Shown here piece by piece: positions 1 through 7,645 of a DNA stretch of 17,565 nucleotides. Every line of letters starts with the position of its first letter. Position 1 is the stretch's first letter. This DNA comes from an uncultured delta proteobacterium. Its GTDB lineage: Bacteria > UBA10199 > GCA-002796325 > 1-14-0-20-49-13. The stretch spans positions 1-17,565 of the forward strand of contig CAIPVD010000206.1 in NCBI GenBank assembly GCA_903868375.1, written 5' to 3'. Both the position numbers and the translations under genes were made by a program. The notes below the pieces were generated by a model. That model was given only the letters and a program-made list of their open reading frames with translations, searched no databases and had not been told where the DNA came from.

Positions 1-722
1 ATGGATAGGACAACCAGCATCGGCGATAGCCACAGATACTTCCATGTCTTGAAATTATGAAATAGATGCGGCTCGGCAAAAAGCGTAACGCTAAATACGA
101 CGATGAAGATAGTTAAATAAACAGCCCACGCCTTGTTCACCCAAGCAACGGCAAAATAGTTCAGCTCGCCGGTCGAACGCGTGACAAGATAAGTAGCTCC
201 ATGCGTTGCGAACATCGCGACGGCAAGGACACCGATCATAATTGAATATGGATTTAAGAGACCCACGAACGTTCCGGCGAATTCCATCGAAGAGTTAATA
301 GGAATGCCGCGAATGATATTTCCAATAGCCACGCCAAAGAGAAGCGCCATGAGTAAACTGCTTACAAAGAAAGCGCCGTCCCAAAATGCGCGCCAAGAAG
401 ATGAGATAAGTTTACTTCTAAATTCTACGGATATGGCACGAAATATCATGGCGGCAAGCAGCAGCATCAGCGCTAAATAGAACCCGCTAAAGACCGTTGC
501 ATAAACGTTTGGGAAGGCGGCAAATATCGCCCCGCCGCCGGTTAGGAGCCATACTTCGTTTCCATCCCAAAAAGGGCCAATCGCGCCAAGCATTCGCTGC
601 CTGTTTTCGGGGCTCTTCGCAAATGGCAGAAGTATTCCGCAGCCGATGTCAAATCCATCGAGCATGGCATAAACGGCCAAAAGCAGTGCAACGAGCGCAA
701 ACCATATTATTTGCAATTCCAT
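1..722 (-). CDS. cydB: Cytochrome bd ubiquinol oxidase subunit II (N-terminal 240 residues, cut by window edge)
   Basis: CydB is the partner membrane subunit of CydA in the bd-type quinol:O2 oxidoreductase of the inner membrane, a high-affinity terminal oxidase. My translation from the ATG at 722 starts MELQIIWFALVALLLAVYA and shows the family hallmarks DGFDIGCG (residues 22-29), GPFWDGNEVWLLTGGGAIFA and FSGFYLALMLLLAA. Several long hydrophobic segments follow. The gene begins five bases after the cydA stop codon, and its ribosome-binding site (AGAGGTG) overlaps the end of cydA, so the two are translated from one message. The C-terminal third lies outside the window. The assignment is firm; whether a small CydX-like subunit follows cannot be seen. 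Confidence 0.95.
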   Translation of the reverse strand, partial: MELQIIWFALVALLLAVYAMLDGFDIGCGILLPFAKSPENRQRMLGAIGPFWDGNEVWLLTGGGAIFAAFPNVYATVFSGFYLALMLLLAAMIFRAISVEFRSKLISSSWRAFWDGAFFVSSLLMALLFGVAIGNIIRGIPINSSMEFAGTFVGLLNPYSIMIGVLAVAMFATHGATYLVTRSTGELNYFAVAWVNKAWAVYLTIFIVVFSVTLFAEPHLFHNFKTWKYLWLSPMLVVLS

Positions 723-727
723 AAATT

Positions 728-2038
728 TCACCTCTGGTCTGGGCCGATCTTTACCTGATGCCTAACTAAATATACCCACAAAGTGAAGAGTGTAAGGTAA
801 AGGCCGGAGAATAGTATTATTGAAAACAGTATCTGCCCCGCCGGGACGGTTACCGAAACCGCATCGCTTGTCCGAAGCACATGATATACCGCCCACGGCT
901 GACGCCCCACCTCTGCGGTCATCCAGCCAAGTTCGTTCGCAATGGTAGGAAGCGGCAACATGAAGAGAAGCCCTTTCAAAAACCAACGGCTGCTCATTAA
1001 CAGATCCTTGCGGTATAAATAGATACCGATGATCGGCATAAGGACGAACAATGCGCCAAGCCCCACCATTATATGAAAGGGATAGAACGTAAGCGAAACT
1101 GGCGGAAGTTCATCTTTCTCGAACGAATCAAGTCCCTTCACTTCGGCATCGACACTTCCAAATGCCATCAGTGAAAGAAGGCCGGGAATTTTTATTGTGT
1201 GGGTCACTCTTTTGTTCGCATCGTCGGCAATTCCAAATAGGAGCGCAGGTGCGCGAGGGCCGCTTTCGTTCAAGCCCTCGATCGTCGCCAGTTTTTCCGG
1301 CTGTGTATGCGCCACCTGCATAGCATGATAATGCCCAAGGCCCAGCTGCAGGACCGATGCCACAAGCGCCAGGGTAAGCGCCGCCTTCATCGACGTCTTG
1401 GCGACGTCCAAGTGGCGGTTCTTCAAGAGATACCATGCGCTGATGCTCACAATAAAGAACGCGCCGGTTACAAGGGCTGCATCTATCGTGTGGAGGAAGC
1501 GAGGGAGCGTGGAAGGATTTAACGCCGCTTCCCAAAAGTTGGTCAGTTCCGCCCTGCTCCCAACCATATGATAACCTGCCGGCGTCTGCATCCACGAATT
1601 GGCAATCAGTATCCAAAGGGCCGAAAGCGTCGCGCCGATCGCCACCATAAGCGACGAGAACCAAAGTGTTCGCTTCGAAAGTTTTTCCCATCCAAAGACA
1701 AGCACCGCAACGAATGTCGATTCGAGGAAGAAGGAGAATATACCTTCTGCGGCAAGCGGTGCACCGAATATATCGCCTACGAACCTTGAATACGAAGCCC
1801 AGTTCGTACCGAACTGGAACTCCATAACGATGCCGGTCGCCACACCTACCACAAATGTCATCGTGAATATCCGCGTCCAGAACCTGGCGGTGCGGGCAAA
1901 GAGCTGATCGCTAGTCTTTCGATATTTATTAAGGAACCAGAAGATCATCCACGCCATGCCGATGGTGATCGGCGGAAATATGAAATGAAAGCCAACGGTC
2001 AACGCGAACTGTATCCTGGCAAGCAGAACTGCATCCAT
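728..2038 (-). CDS. cydA: Cytochrome bd ubiquinol oxidase subunit I, short Q-loop form
   Basis: This catalytic subunit oxidises quinol and carries hemes b558, b595 and d. It has 436 residues against 522 in E. coli, consistent with the short Q-loop class. By motif alignment with E. coli, H18 matches the heme b595/d-site His19, E98 and E106 (in EGIFSFFLEST) match Glu99 and Glu107, H183 (FLHTIDAALVTGA) matches His186 of heme b558, and M324 (FHIMVGLG) matches Met393. The Q-loop motif QPEKLATIEG keeps K249 and E254, which correspond to Lys252 and Glu257. GWMTAEVGRQPW (371-382) is also conserved. The residue two before M324 is His322, where E. coli has Arg391. The start is ATG with GGGGTTG upstream. 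cydB follows directly. Confidence 0.97.
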   Translation of the reverse strand: MDAVLLARIQFALTVGFHFIFPPITIGMAWMIFWFLNKYRKTSDQLFARTARFWTRIFTMTFVVGVATGIVMEFQFGTNWASYSRFVGDIFGAPLAAEGIFSFFLESTFVAVLVFGWEKLSKRTLWFSSLMVAIGATLSALWILIANSWMQTPAGYHMVGSRAELTNFWEAALNPSTLPRFLHTIDAALVTGAFFIVSISAWYLLKNRHLDVAKTSMKAALTLALVASVLQLGLGHYHAMQVAHTQPEKLATIEGLNESGPRAPALLFGIADDANKRVTHTIKIPGLLSLMAFGSVDAEVKGLDSFEKDELPPVSLTFYPFHIMVGLGALFVLMPIIGIYLYRKDLLMSSRWFLKGLLFMLPLPTIANELGWMTAEVGRQPWAVYHVLRTSDAVSVTVPAGQILFSIILFSGLYLTLFTLWVYLVRHQVKIGPDQR

Positions 2039-2064
2039 ATTTACAACCCCCTTTTGAGCTGTTG

Positions 2065-2094
2065 TTTATATTGGAAACTCACAGGCAAGGTCAA
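2065..2094 (-). promoter_or_regulatory. Candidate sigma70-type promoter for cydAB
   Basis: On the minus strand TTGACC (2094 to 2089) and TATAAA (2070 to 2065) are separated by 18 bases. Each box matches the consensus at five of six positions. Transcription would start near 2058, giving a leader of about 20 bases containing the GGGG ribosome-binding site of cydA. It faces away from the diguanylate cyclase gene. Confidence 0.5.
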
Positions 2095-2121
2095 GGGGCA
2101 ACTTGAAGATTCAAGTAAGTG

Positions 2122-2150
2122 TTGCGGAAGGTGGGGTGTTTCTGTATATT
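2122..2150 (+). promoter_or_regulatory. Weak candidate promoter abutting the diguanylate cyclase start
   Basis: TTGCGG (2122-2127, three of six consensus positions) is followed after 17 bases by TATATT (2145-2150, five of six). The expected start of transcription is about 2157, only a few bases before the ATG at 2161. This would leave a nearly leaderless message, which agrees with the lack of a Shine-Dalgarno sequence. It is inferred from spacing and sequence only. Confidence 0.3.
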
Positions 2151-2160
2151 TACGCAAGAT

Positions 2161-3072
2161 ATGACTTTAAAGGACAATAAAGATAATAAAGAACCGGTAG
2201 AAAAAACTATCATCACGCAGCTTACCAAGTTCGACGAAGAACAGGTGAAAAAGGCATACGTTCTTTTTCTTTCGGGCCCGCTCATCGGCAAGCTCCTGCA
2301 TATTCAAGAAGGTATAACCGTCCTGGGCCGAGCGCCGGACGCCAACCTTGTGATAAACGACCCGCGCATCTCACGCCATCACGTGAAGATCGACGTAACA
2401 GGACAAGACGTAACGATCGAGGACATGGGAAGCACGAACGGCACCTTCGTGAACGGCAAGAGGATAACGAAACAGGCGCTTGCCGACGGCGACAAGATCC
2501 AGATCAGCTCCTCCACGGTCTTCAAGTTCGCGCTGCAGGACAAAACTGAAAATATCTTTCACAAAGAACTTTACAAGATGGCGATCATCGATCCGGTCAC
2601 CAACGTTTATAACAAGCGCTTCTTCCTGGAACGTTTTAATGAAGAGTTCAGCCATTCGAAGCGCGCGAAGTTCCCGTTAAGCCTTCTTATGATCGACATC
2701 GACTTTTTTAAGAAGGTCAACGACACATACGGCCACCTGGCCGGCGATATGCTGTTGCATCAGTTGGCAAAGATAGGCAAGACGATGGTAAGGAACGAAG
2801 ATATATTCGCAAGATACGGCGGCGAAGAGTTCGTCGTTGTGCTTCGCGGAACGAACAAAGAAGGCGCAGTTATACTTGCGGAACGGCTAAGGCAAAAGGT
2901 TGCAGGCGATCCGCTCATTTTCGAAGGGCAAAAGATACAAATAACTATTTCGATAGGAGTTGCAACGCTAGACGACGGACGCGACCATGCAAGCACCGAA
3001 GACCTGATAGAAGACGCCGATAAGAAGCTATATCAATCGAAGGAGAACGGAAGAAACCGGACGACTTCATAG
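2161..3072 (+). CDS. FHA-domain diguanylate cyclase (FHA-GGDEF)
   Basis: This predicted soluble enzyme makes cyclic di-GMP from two GTP under control of a phosphothreonine-binding FHA domain. From the ATG at 2161 it has 303 residues. A hydrophilic tail (1-30) containing KTIITQLTK precedes an FHA domain at about 33-125 with LGR (55-57), SRHH (71-74) and STNG (91-94). The GGDEF domain runs from about 140 to 300, with metal and substrate residues around D179/D181 (MIDIDFFKKVNDTYGH). The active-site motif GGEEF (220-224) is intact, and RNED (211-214), five residues before it, fits the inhibitory I-site RxxD. FHA-GGDEF proteins such as Bdellovibrio DgcB share this architecture. A GTG at 2119 would add 14 residues, but neither start has a good ribosome-binding site. 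The next gene starts immediately after the stop. Confidence 0.93.
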   Translation: MTLKDNKDNKEPVEKTIITQLTKFDEEQVKKAYVLFLSGPLIGKLLHIQEGITVLGRAPDANLVINDPRISRHHVKIDVTGQDVTIEDMGSTNGTFVNGKRITKQALADGDKIQISSSTVFKFALQDKTENIFHKELYKMAIIDPVTNVYNKRFFLERFNEEFSHSKRAKFPLSLLMIDIDFFKKVNDTYGHLAGDMLLHQLAKIGKTMVRNEDIFARYGGEEFVVVLRGTNKEGAVILAERLRQKVAGDPLIFEGQKIQITISIGVATLDDGRDHASTEDLIEDADKKLYQSKENGRNRTTS

Positions 3073-4488
3073 ATGGCCGATCTAAAGAAAATTCCAGCAA
3101 AAGGCGAGATCATCTTTAAAAATGACGCTCGGATAGAAACCTATCGCCGCGACGCGGTTATATCCGGCAATCCCGATGCGGTTGTTCGCCCGCGCGATTG
3201 GCAGGAGGTTGCAGATATCGCCAGCTGGTGCAATGGCAACGCCGTACCTTTAACAGTTTGCGGCGCACGAACCTCGATGACAGGTTCATCGGTCGCGGAA
3301 AGCGGCGTGCTTCTCACGACGGACAATTTTAATAAAGTGTTAGATATCGGAACGAAAGAAGGCGGGCCATATGCGGTGGTAGAACCTGGGATCATCGCCA
3401 AGGATTTTCAACGCGCCGCCTCCGAAAAAGGATTTCACTACCCCGTCGTCCCGACATCGTGCGACAACGCATTTATCGGCGGAACAGTTTCAACCAACGC
3501 CACCGGCGAAGATTTCTATAAATACGGACCAACGCGAAGTTTTGTCAGAGAGATATCATTTATAAAGGCAGATGGAACGACTGGAACCTTGGAACGAGGA
3601 GATAGGAATGTGCCATTGGCAGAAAAAGGCCACGGCGGTTATTTCACAAGCGGTGAAGAGATCGACAAACTGATAGGTAGCGAAGGAACGCTTGCTATCA
3701 TAAAAAGCGTGACGCTGGAGCTGCTCCCGAAAATTCCGGATACTTTTATAATACTCGCGCCGTTCACATCTGCCATCGAGGCGCTGAAATTCATCGACAA
3801 CACGAACAAGAACCGCTGGAACCCTCGCGCGATCGAATACATCGACCCTATCGCCATATCTTTAATGAAAACGTACCCGGCTTGCCCGAACTTTTCTGAC
3901 ACGATCAAGGCGTTCGTTTACATTAAAGATGAATCGTTCGACGGTAAGATCGACGCGCTGATCGGAAAATGGGCAGAACGGTTACCCGCCCAAACGTTGA
4001 ACGAAGCGATCATTGCAACCACCGAAAAACAGAAAGAAGAATTGCATCAGCTGCGGCACCAGATCCCGCAGGCGATATCAGAACTGAACGAAAAGCTGCA
4101 AAAACAAGGCGGCGCGAAAGTTTCCGGCGATTGGTGGGTTCCAAAGGATAAGATGCTTGAGACGATGGTGAAAGTTTATGAAGAGGTCGCACCGCTAAAG
4201 ATAGATTTTACTATGTACGCGCATTTGGGCGACGGGCATCCTCACACAACGTTCATCTGCAAGACACATGAAGAATTGGCGAGGGCAAAAAAACTTATCA
4301 AGTACCAAGCCGAACGCGCGGTACAACTCGGCGGCGGAGTCGCCGGCGAACATGGAATAGGCAAGATCAAGCGCGACCTAATGCAGATCCAGTACGGCAA
4401 GGACAAGATCGCGGAGATGAAGAAGATCAAATCAAACTACGACCCGAAATGGATATTGGGACAAGGGAATATCTTTAAAAAAACTTAA
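3073..4488 (+). CDS. FAD-linked oxidase of the GlcD / D-lactate dehydrogenase family
   Basis: The 471-residue flavoprotein probably oxidises a 2-hydroxy acid (D-lactate, glycolate or D-2-hydroxyglutarate class) and passes electrons to quinone or another carrier; the substrate cannot be read from sequence. The N-terminal FAD-binding PCMH domain shows VVRP (37-40), GARTSMTG (64-71) in place of the usual GAGTSLxG, VVEPG (102-106), and PTSCDNAFIGGTVSTNATG (127-145) followed by YGPTRSFV. The C-terminal domain carries NPRAIEYID (250-258), HLGDGHPH (384-391), GEHGIGKIKR (425-434) and a terminal GQGNIF resembling the family's NPGKIF. There is no Fe-S domain or signal peptide. The start ATG directly follows the TAG of the diguanylate cyclase and has no obvious ribosome-binding site, so translation is probably coupled. 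Confidence 0.88.
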   Translation: MADLKKIPAKGEIIFKNDARIETYRRDAVISGNPDAVVRPRDWQEVADIASWCNGNAVPLTVCGARTSMTGSSVAESGVLLTTDNFNKVLDIGTKEGGPYAVVEPGIIAKDFQRAASEKGFHYPVVPTSCDNAFIGGTVSTNATGEDFYKYGPTRSFVREISFIKADGTTGTLERGDRNVPLAEKGHGGYFTSGEEIDKLIGSEGTLAIIKSVTLELLPKIPDTFIILAPFTSAIEALKFIDNTNKNRWNPRAIEYIDPIAISLMKTYPACPNFSDTIKAFVYIKDESFDGKIDALIGKWAERLPAQTLNEAIIATTEKQKEELHQLRHQIPQAISELNEKLQKQGGAKVSGDWWVPKDKMLETMVKVYEEVAPLKIDFTMYAHLGDGHPHTTFICKTHEELARAKKLIKYQAERAVQLGGGVAGEHGIGKIKRDLMQIQYGKDKIAEMKKIKSNYDPKWILGQGNIFKKT

Positions 4489-5462
4489 CTGCAAAAAACC
4501 GCTTTTGCCCCATTTAAAAAATCAAGGAACTTCCTGACTTTTTCCGTATTCTCTTCCGATGAGCCTTCTGTACTTGCCTCGCAGAAGAAAAATGACGCTG
4601 CAGCATGGTCTCCCAGCGTAGATAATAAGCCTTCACTCCCGCATAGTTCTTGTGCCCCTTCCAATACCAGGTTCAATGGCTCTTTGCTGGTCAGATTAAG
4701 TATCTTTCTATTTGCTGTTATTTTCCATCCTTCTTCTTCGCCGGCATAACTCAAATATAACCCGCTGGAAATATCAGCTCCTCCCCAACCACCAGTATTC
4801 GCGTGAAGAATTGCGCTAGCACCTTTTTCGCTCACATCAGCTACAAGGCTTTGACTATTACCATACCAACATGTCGAATGCATCTTTGATGGAAGCTCTG
4901 GCATCGCTTTCATGTCGGGCCTTTTGAACAGGTCATCTATCTCTACATAATCAGTGTCGATGCCAAGAAAGGAATCGGTTGGAACCTTAATCTGGATCAT
5001 CGCCCTTCTTTCGGCCATCGACATCGACTTCGGCAATAGTTCCACAAATGAGTCCTTCAATCTTTTCAATTCGAACGAATCTTCGAGGCGGCCTTCGAAA
5101 ACGCCATCATCGCATTCCATCGCCGAAACCAATGGACTGGTTTTATGTGTGCCATACTCTGTATTTGTATATGAAAGCGTTCCAGTGGATGAGATCGCCA
5201 AACTGCGAATACCGTCTTTGCCCATAACTACCTCTCCAACTCCCATATCTGCGCCTTGATAGGCCATAAGCCTTCCGGTTTTCTTGTCCCTTCCCTGCGT
5301 CCCAATGAATCTACCATTCTCGTAAAACTTCGTCGTAGTCACCTCAAAACCATTGCTATCTACCTTTACGTCGGTACCTATTTGGGGCATATCATATGGC
5401 TTCGAATTGAGGGTGTCCTTCGCAATCGTATTGAAAAGATTTGAACAAATTTTATCTACCAT
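4485..5462 (-). CDS. Unrecognised 325-residue cytoplasmic protein
   Basis: I do not recognise this family. The start is well supported: AGGAGGA lies at good spacing upstream of the ATG. There is no signal peptide or membrane segment. The N-terminal half (about 27-110) is rich in short alternating beta-like stretches, such as GFEVTTTKFYENGRFIGTQG and TGTLSYTNTEYGTHK, which resemble repeated turns of antiparallel sheet. The middle is charged and helical (KRLKDSFVELLPKSMSMAER), and the C-terminal part contains ILHANTGGWGGAD and ASFFFCEAS. Its stop overlaps the stop of the convergent flavoprotein gene (shared bases 4485-4488). It lies downstream of the HEAT protein and SIMPL genes on the same strand, with a 95-base gap to the former. 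The strong ribosome-binding site and long open frame make a real gene likely. Confidence 0.75.
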   Translation of the reverse strand: MVDKICSNLFNTIAKDTLNSKPYDMPQIGTDVKVDSNGFEVTTTKFYENGRFIGTQGRDKKTGRLMAYQGADMGVGEVVMGKDGIRSLAISSTGTLSYTNTEYGTHKTSPLVSAMECDDGVFEGRLEDSFELKRLKDSFVELLPKSMSMAERRAMIQIKVPTDSFLGIDTDYVEIDDLFKRPDMKAMPELPSKMHSTCWYGNSQSLVADVSEKGASAILHANTGGWGGADISSGLYLSYAGEEEGWKITANRKILNLTSKEPLNLVLEGAQELCGSEGLLSTLGDHAAASFFFCEASTEGSSEENTEKVRKFLDFLNGAKAVFCS

Positions 5463-5557
5463 AAAATTCCTCCTGTTAGTTTTTTAGAAAACGCACTAGC
5501 CTATACAAGTTGTTGCATAAACTGCCCAATAAATCTGAATCAAACAGGCCTGGGTTC

Positions 5558-6610
5558 TTATCCATACTTTTTGCCAGCGACTAGATTTACTTCGTTTATC
5601 ATTTTTTCAGCCGCATCTTTATCGATGCCCTTTGTGGCAAGAAATTTTTCTACATCGCCACTTAGCCTGTCTATTTTATGTTCATATAGCAGCGCTAACG
5701 CCATTTCACCGTTGGTTGATTCATTGGCGCCTATCCTTCTTACACGATTTTGCGGGAGATAGAATTCTGCAAGTGAATATGCGCTTACAATCAAGGACCC
5801 AATTGCCACAGCCTGAAGTTCTTTAGAATATTCACCGCCGCGATCATCTAAAATTTCGGTCATGAGTTTATGCGCATACCTGTTATAAAATAATGCCCCG
5901 CCAAGCTGAAACAGAGCCTCTTTGCGGACTTCTAAATTTTCAGACGTGTTCCTAACGGTAGCGAGCATGTCAATTGATCTTCCGGCCCTCAACTTAAGCA
6001 TCTCAACTCTAACTGCGTTATCCGTTTCATTTTCGAAGGCATCCGTTATTGCATCGAGCGCTTCGAGATCGTACGATCGATAAATGATAGACTTGACACA
6101 TGTATCAAGAACCTGCGCAGCCTTCAGCCTTACCTTGGGATCGGGATCGTGTTGTAACGCAGAAATCGCGGCATCTCTAAGATCAGGCTCACTAACGCCT
6201 CGATTCGGCACATAATTCATATATTTCGCCACATGGTCTAATGCAGCCAAGCGGCCTTCCGAACTGCCGGAATGTTCCTGCAGCATTTTGATATATGAAT
6301 TGTCTGCAACAAATTTTCGAACGTGCCGTTCGATATCTGAATAAGCACCAGCAATCGCGAACAGATCATTTTCTTTTTCAATGCCAAGCGCCTTAAAATG
6401 TTCGACCAATGCGGCGTCGTCTTCGCAAACAAAACGCGATTCGAAGACTATCCTGTCCTTGAACATTTGATTTTCGGCATCGTCGGGAGAACCGTGCAGG
6501 CAGGCAATAAAAGAATCCTGGCCTCCTTCAAGATAATCGTTGCCCTCAAGAAGATAGACTCCAGGCAAGAACGGAATTTCGTGGACGGCGGAAGCTGGAT
6601 CATTTTTCAT
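5558..6610 (-). CDS. HEAT-repeat protein (350 residues)
   Basis: This is a predicted alpha-solenoid, probably a protein-binding scaffold; no enzymatic motif is visible. HEAT-like helical pairs occur at about 145-172 (AAISALQHDPDPKVRLKAAQ), 184-208 (ITDAFENETDNAVRVEML) and 214-240 (NTSENLEVRKEALFQLG). The first 140 residues do not match anything I know. They include an acidic segment (SPDDAENQ) and IPFLPGVYLLEGNDYLEGGQ. There is no signal peptide. I chose the ATG at 6610 because AAAGGGG lies eight bases upstream and promoter-like boxes lie between it and the longer in-frame start at 6718. It is flanked on the same strand by the SIMPL gene upstream and the unrecognised protein downstream. Partner and role are unknown. 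Confidence 0.8.
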   Translation of the reverse strand: MKNDPASAVHEIPFLPGVYLLEGNDYLEGGQDSFIACLHGSPDDAENQMFKDRIVFESRFVCEDDAALVEHFKALGIEKENDLFAIAGAYSDIERHVRKFVADNSYIKMLQEHSGSSEGRLAALDHVAKYMNYVPNRGVSEPDLRDAAISALQHDPDPKVRLKAAQVLDTCVKSIIYRSYDLEALDAITDAFENETDNAVRVEMLKLRAGRSIDMLATVRNTSENLEVRKEALFQLGGALFYNRYAHKLMTEILDDRGGEYSKELQAVAIGSLIVSAYSLAEFYLPQNRVRRIGANESTNGEMALALLYEHKIDRLSGDVEKFLATKGIDKDAAEKMINEVNLVAGKKYG

Positions 6611-6631
6611 AAACTTGGCCCCTTTCTTTAT

Positions 6632-6660
6632 TTTATAGGACACACTCCTATTGCTAATAA
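6632..6660 (-). promoter_or_regulatory. Candidate promoter of the first HEAT-repeat gene
   Basis: On the minus strand TTATTA (6660 to 6655) and TATAAA (6637 to 6632) are 17 bases apart. The -10 box is embedded in GTCCTATAAAATAA. It also overlaps an inverted repeat, ATAGGA-CACAC-TCCTAT (plus strand 6635-6651), that could bind a dimeric regulator. The predicted start of transcription, near 6625, gives a short leader with the ribosome-binding site. Confidence 0.35.
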
Positions 6661-6674
6661 AGCCCGAAGTCAAA

Positions 6675-6690
6675 TTATTTTTTATAGGAC
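6675..6690 (-). repeat. Second copy of the GTCCTATAAA box upstream of the first HEAT gene
   Basis: The minus strand reads GTCCTATAAAAAATAA here, nearly the same as GTCCTATAAAATAA at 6641 to 6628, 49 bases away. No matching -35 sequence is visible for this copy. It may be a second promoter, a protein-binding site, or chance in AT-rich DNA. Confidence 0.35.
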
Positions 6691-6727
6691 GAACACGCCC
6701 GTGAGAGGCGCTCGACATCTTTAAAAA

Positions 6728-7498
6728 TTATTTCACCAGATAATAATCAATCGTAGATACCACTCGGATCTTTTTATCGACCTGAAGGGCTTCGTTGTTC
6801 ATCGGATTCATGGGATCGGCATATTGTTGTTGGTCATTATTAGTGATAGAAGAGTTTTTGGCAGATATGGAGAAGATGCCCTGGCTTGCGCGGCGTATTG
6901 ACCCAACCTTGCTTCCGGAATCGAGAGCAAACTGCTCCGCAGATATCCTAGCGCTCTTTGTGGCCTCTGCTATCATCGCAGGCTTTATATCATTCAGCTT
7001 CGTGAACACATATGTCGGGCCAACATTATCGGTAAGAACTAGCCCCTGTTTCAAAAGTTCGCCCGTCTTTGCCGCGACCTTCCCTATCTTCGCTACTTCG
7101 TTAGAACGAACGGTGACGTTGTAGTTTATGATATACCTGTTCTGTTTCGTCTGTTCCGTTCTATAACGTTCGGCCATAAGATCGACCACGTTGAATTGCC
7201 CTTCTTCGATCGCCGTGTTCGCTATCTCGTTATCATTTAAGAAAGTAAGCAGGTGCTGCTTATCTTTTTCTATTTTATCCTGAACGGCCGTTAGGTCATC
7301 ACCGGTTGAAACAAGCTTGATGTTCCAAATCGCAAGATCGGCGGAGACATCTCTTTCCGAGAGGCCTTTTACCGTTACGTACCTATCATTCATTCGGCTC
7401 TTATAAAAACCGTTACCGGTAAAATAGCCGATACAAAAAAGGCCGATACTGATTATCAATGCAATTACTACGCTTGTAACCAAAGTCCTATTAGGCAT
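6728..7498 (-). CDS. SIMPL-domain (DUF541) protein with N-terminal membrane anchor
   Basis: The 256-residue protein has one N-terminal hydrophobic segment (about 7-28, TLVTSVVIALIISIGLFCIG) without a clear cleavage site, so it is likely anchored in the inner membrane facing the periplasm. The rest fits the SIMPL/DUF541 family: VTVKGLSERDVSADLAIW near residues 42-59, a long helical and sheet middle, and the closing pair KKIRVVSTIDYYLV typical of the family. Family members have no well-defined biochemical role; some are linked to stress resistance. An upstream in-frame start at 7642 would add 48 residues with no membrane-compatible signal, while AGGGGAGGG sits just before the chosen ATG. It is divergent from the parvulin operon. 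Confidence 0.85.
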   Translation of the reverse strand: MPNRTLVTSVVIALIISIGLFCIGYFTGNGFYKSRMNDRYVTVKGLSERDVSADLAIWNIKLVSTGDDLTAVQDKIEKDKQHLLTFLNDNEIANTAIEEGQFNVVDLMAERYRTEQTKQNRYIINYNVTVRSNEVAKIGKVAAKTGELLKQGLVLTDNVGPTYVFTKLNDIKPAMIAEATKSARISAEQFALDSGSKVGSIRRASQGIFSISAKNSSITNNDQQQYADPMNPMNNEALQVDKKIRVVSTIDYYLVK

Positions 7499-7571
7499 AT
7501 GCCCTCCCCTGTTTTTATTGGCGCGAACATAGCATATTTGGCCGCCCGTTTGAAATATGTTTTTTCCACCT

Positions 7572-7577
7572 ATTATA
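7572..7577 (-). promoter_or_regulatory. Candidate -10 box for the SIMPL gene
   Basis: The minus strand carries a perfect TATAAT here, 74 bases upstream of the start codon. No good -35 is present at the normal distance, so this is a weak prediction. Confidence 0.3.
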
Positions 7578-7605
7578 GACCGCACAGCGCCTTTCACGAC
7601 CACTC

Positions 7606-7634
7606 TTGACATCCTGGCGGCTTTATTAGATAAG
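7606..7634 (+). promoter_or_regulatory. Candidate promoter of the parvulin-surA-pdxA-phosphohexomutase operon
   Basis: A perfect TTGACA (7606-7611) is followed after 17 bases by GATAAG (7629-7634, four of six). Transcription would begin around 7641, about five bases before the ATG at 7646. The first gene has no Shine-Dalgarno sequence, so a leaderless message is possible. Confidence 0.45.
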
Positions 7635-7645
7635 CCACACAAGTA

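Noticed and set aside
1128..1691. 187-residue open frame on the minus strand inside cydA
   Set aside because: It is an alternative frame of the same strand as cydA; composition is rich in Arg, Gly and Cys and it shows no family motif, while the cydA frame is fully conserved.
6611..6718. N-terminal extension of the first HEAT protein starting at 6718
   Set aside because: The extension would be basic and low in similarity to a HEAT domain, and it contains promoter-like boxes; the ATG at 6610 has AAAGGGG upstream.
6690..6727. Hairpin GCGCC...GGGCG downstream of the SIMPL stop
   Set aside because: The stem is short and interrupted and no T-run follows; it is not a credible terminator.
4485..7498. 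Possible toxin-antitoxin or anti-phage defence block
   Set aside because: None of the three proteins shows nuclease, ATPase or toxin motifs, and no mobile-element signs flank them.
7533..7559. Inverted repeat CATATTT...AAATATG in the SIMPL/parvulin intergenic region
   Set aside because: Seven-base AT-rich arms with a 13-base spacer are readily expected by chance.
7499..7642. Extension of the SIMPL protein to 7642
   Set aside because: The added 48 residues cover the divergent promoter region, and AGGGGAGGG marks the start at 7498.
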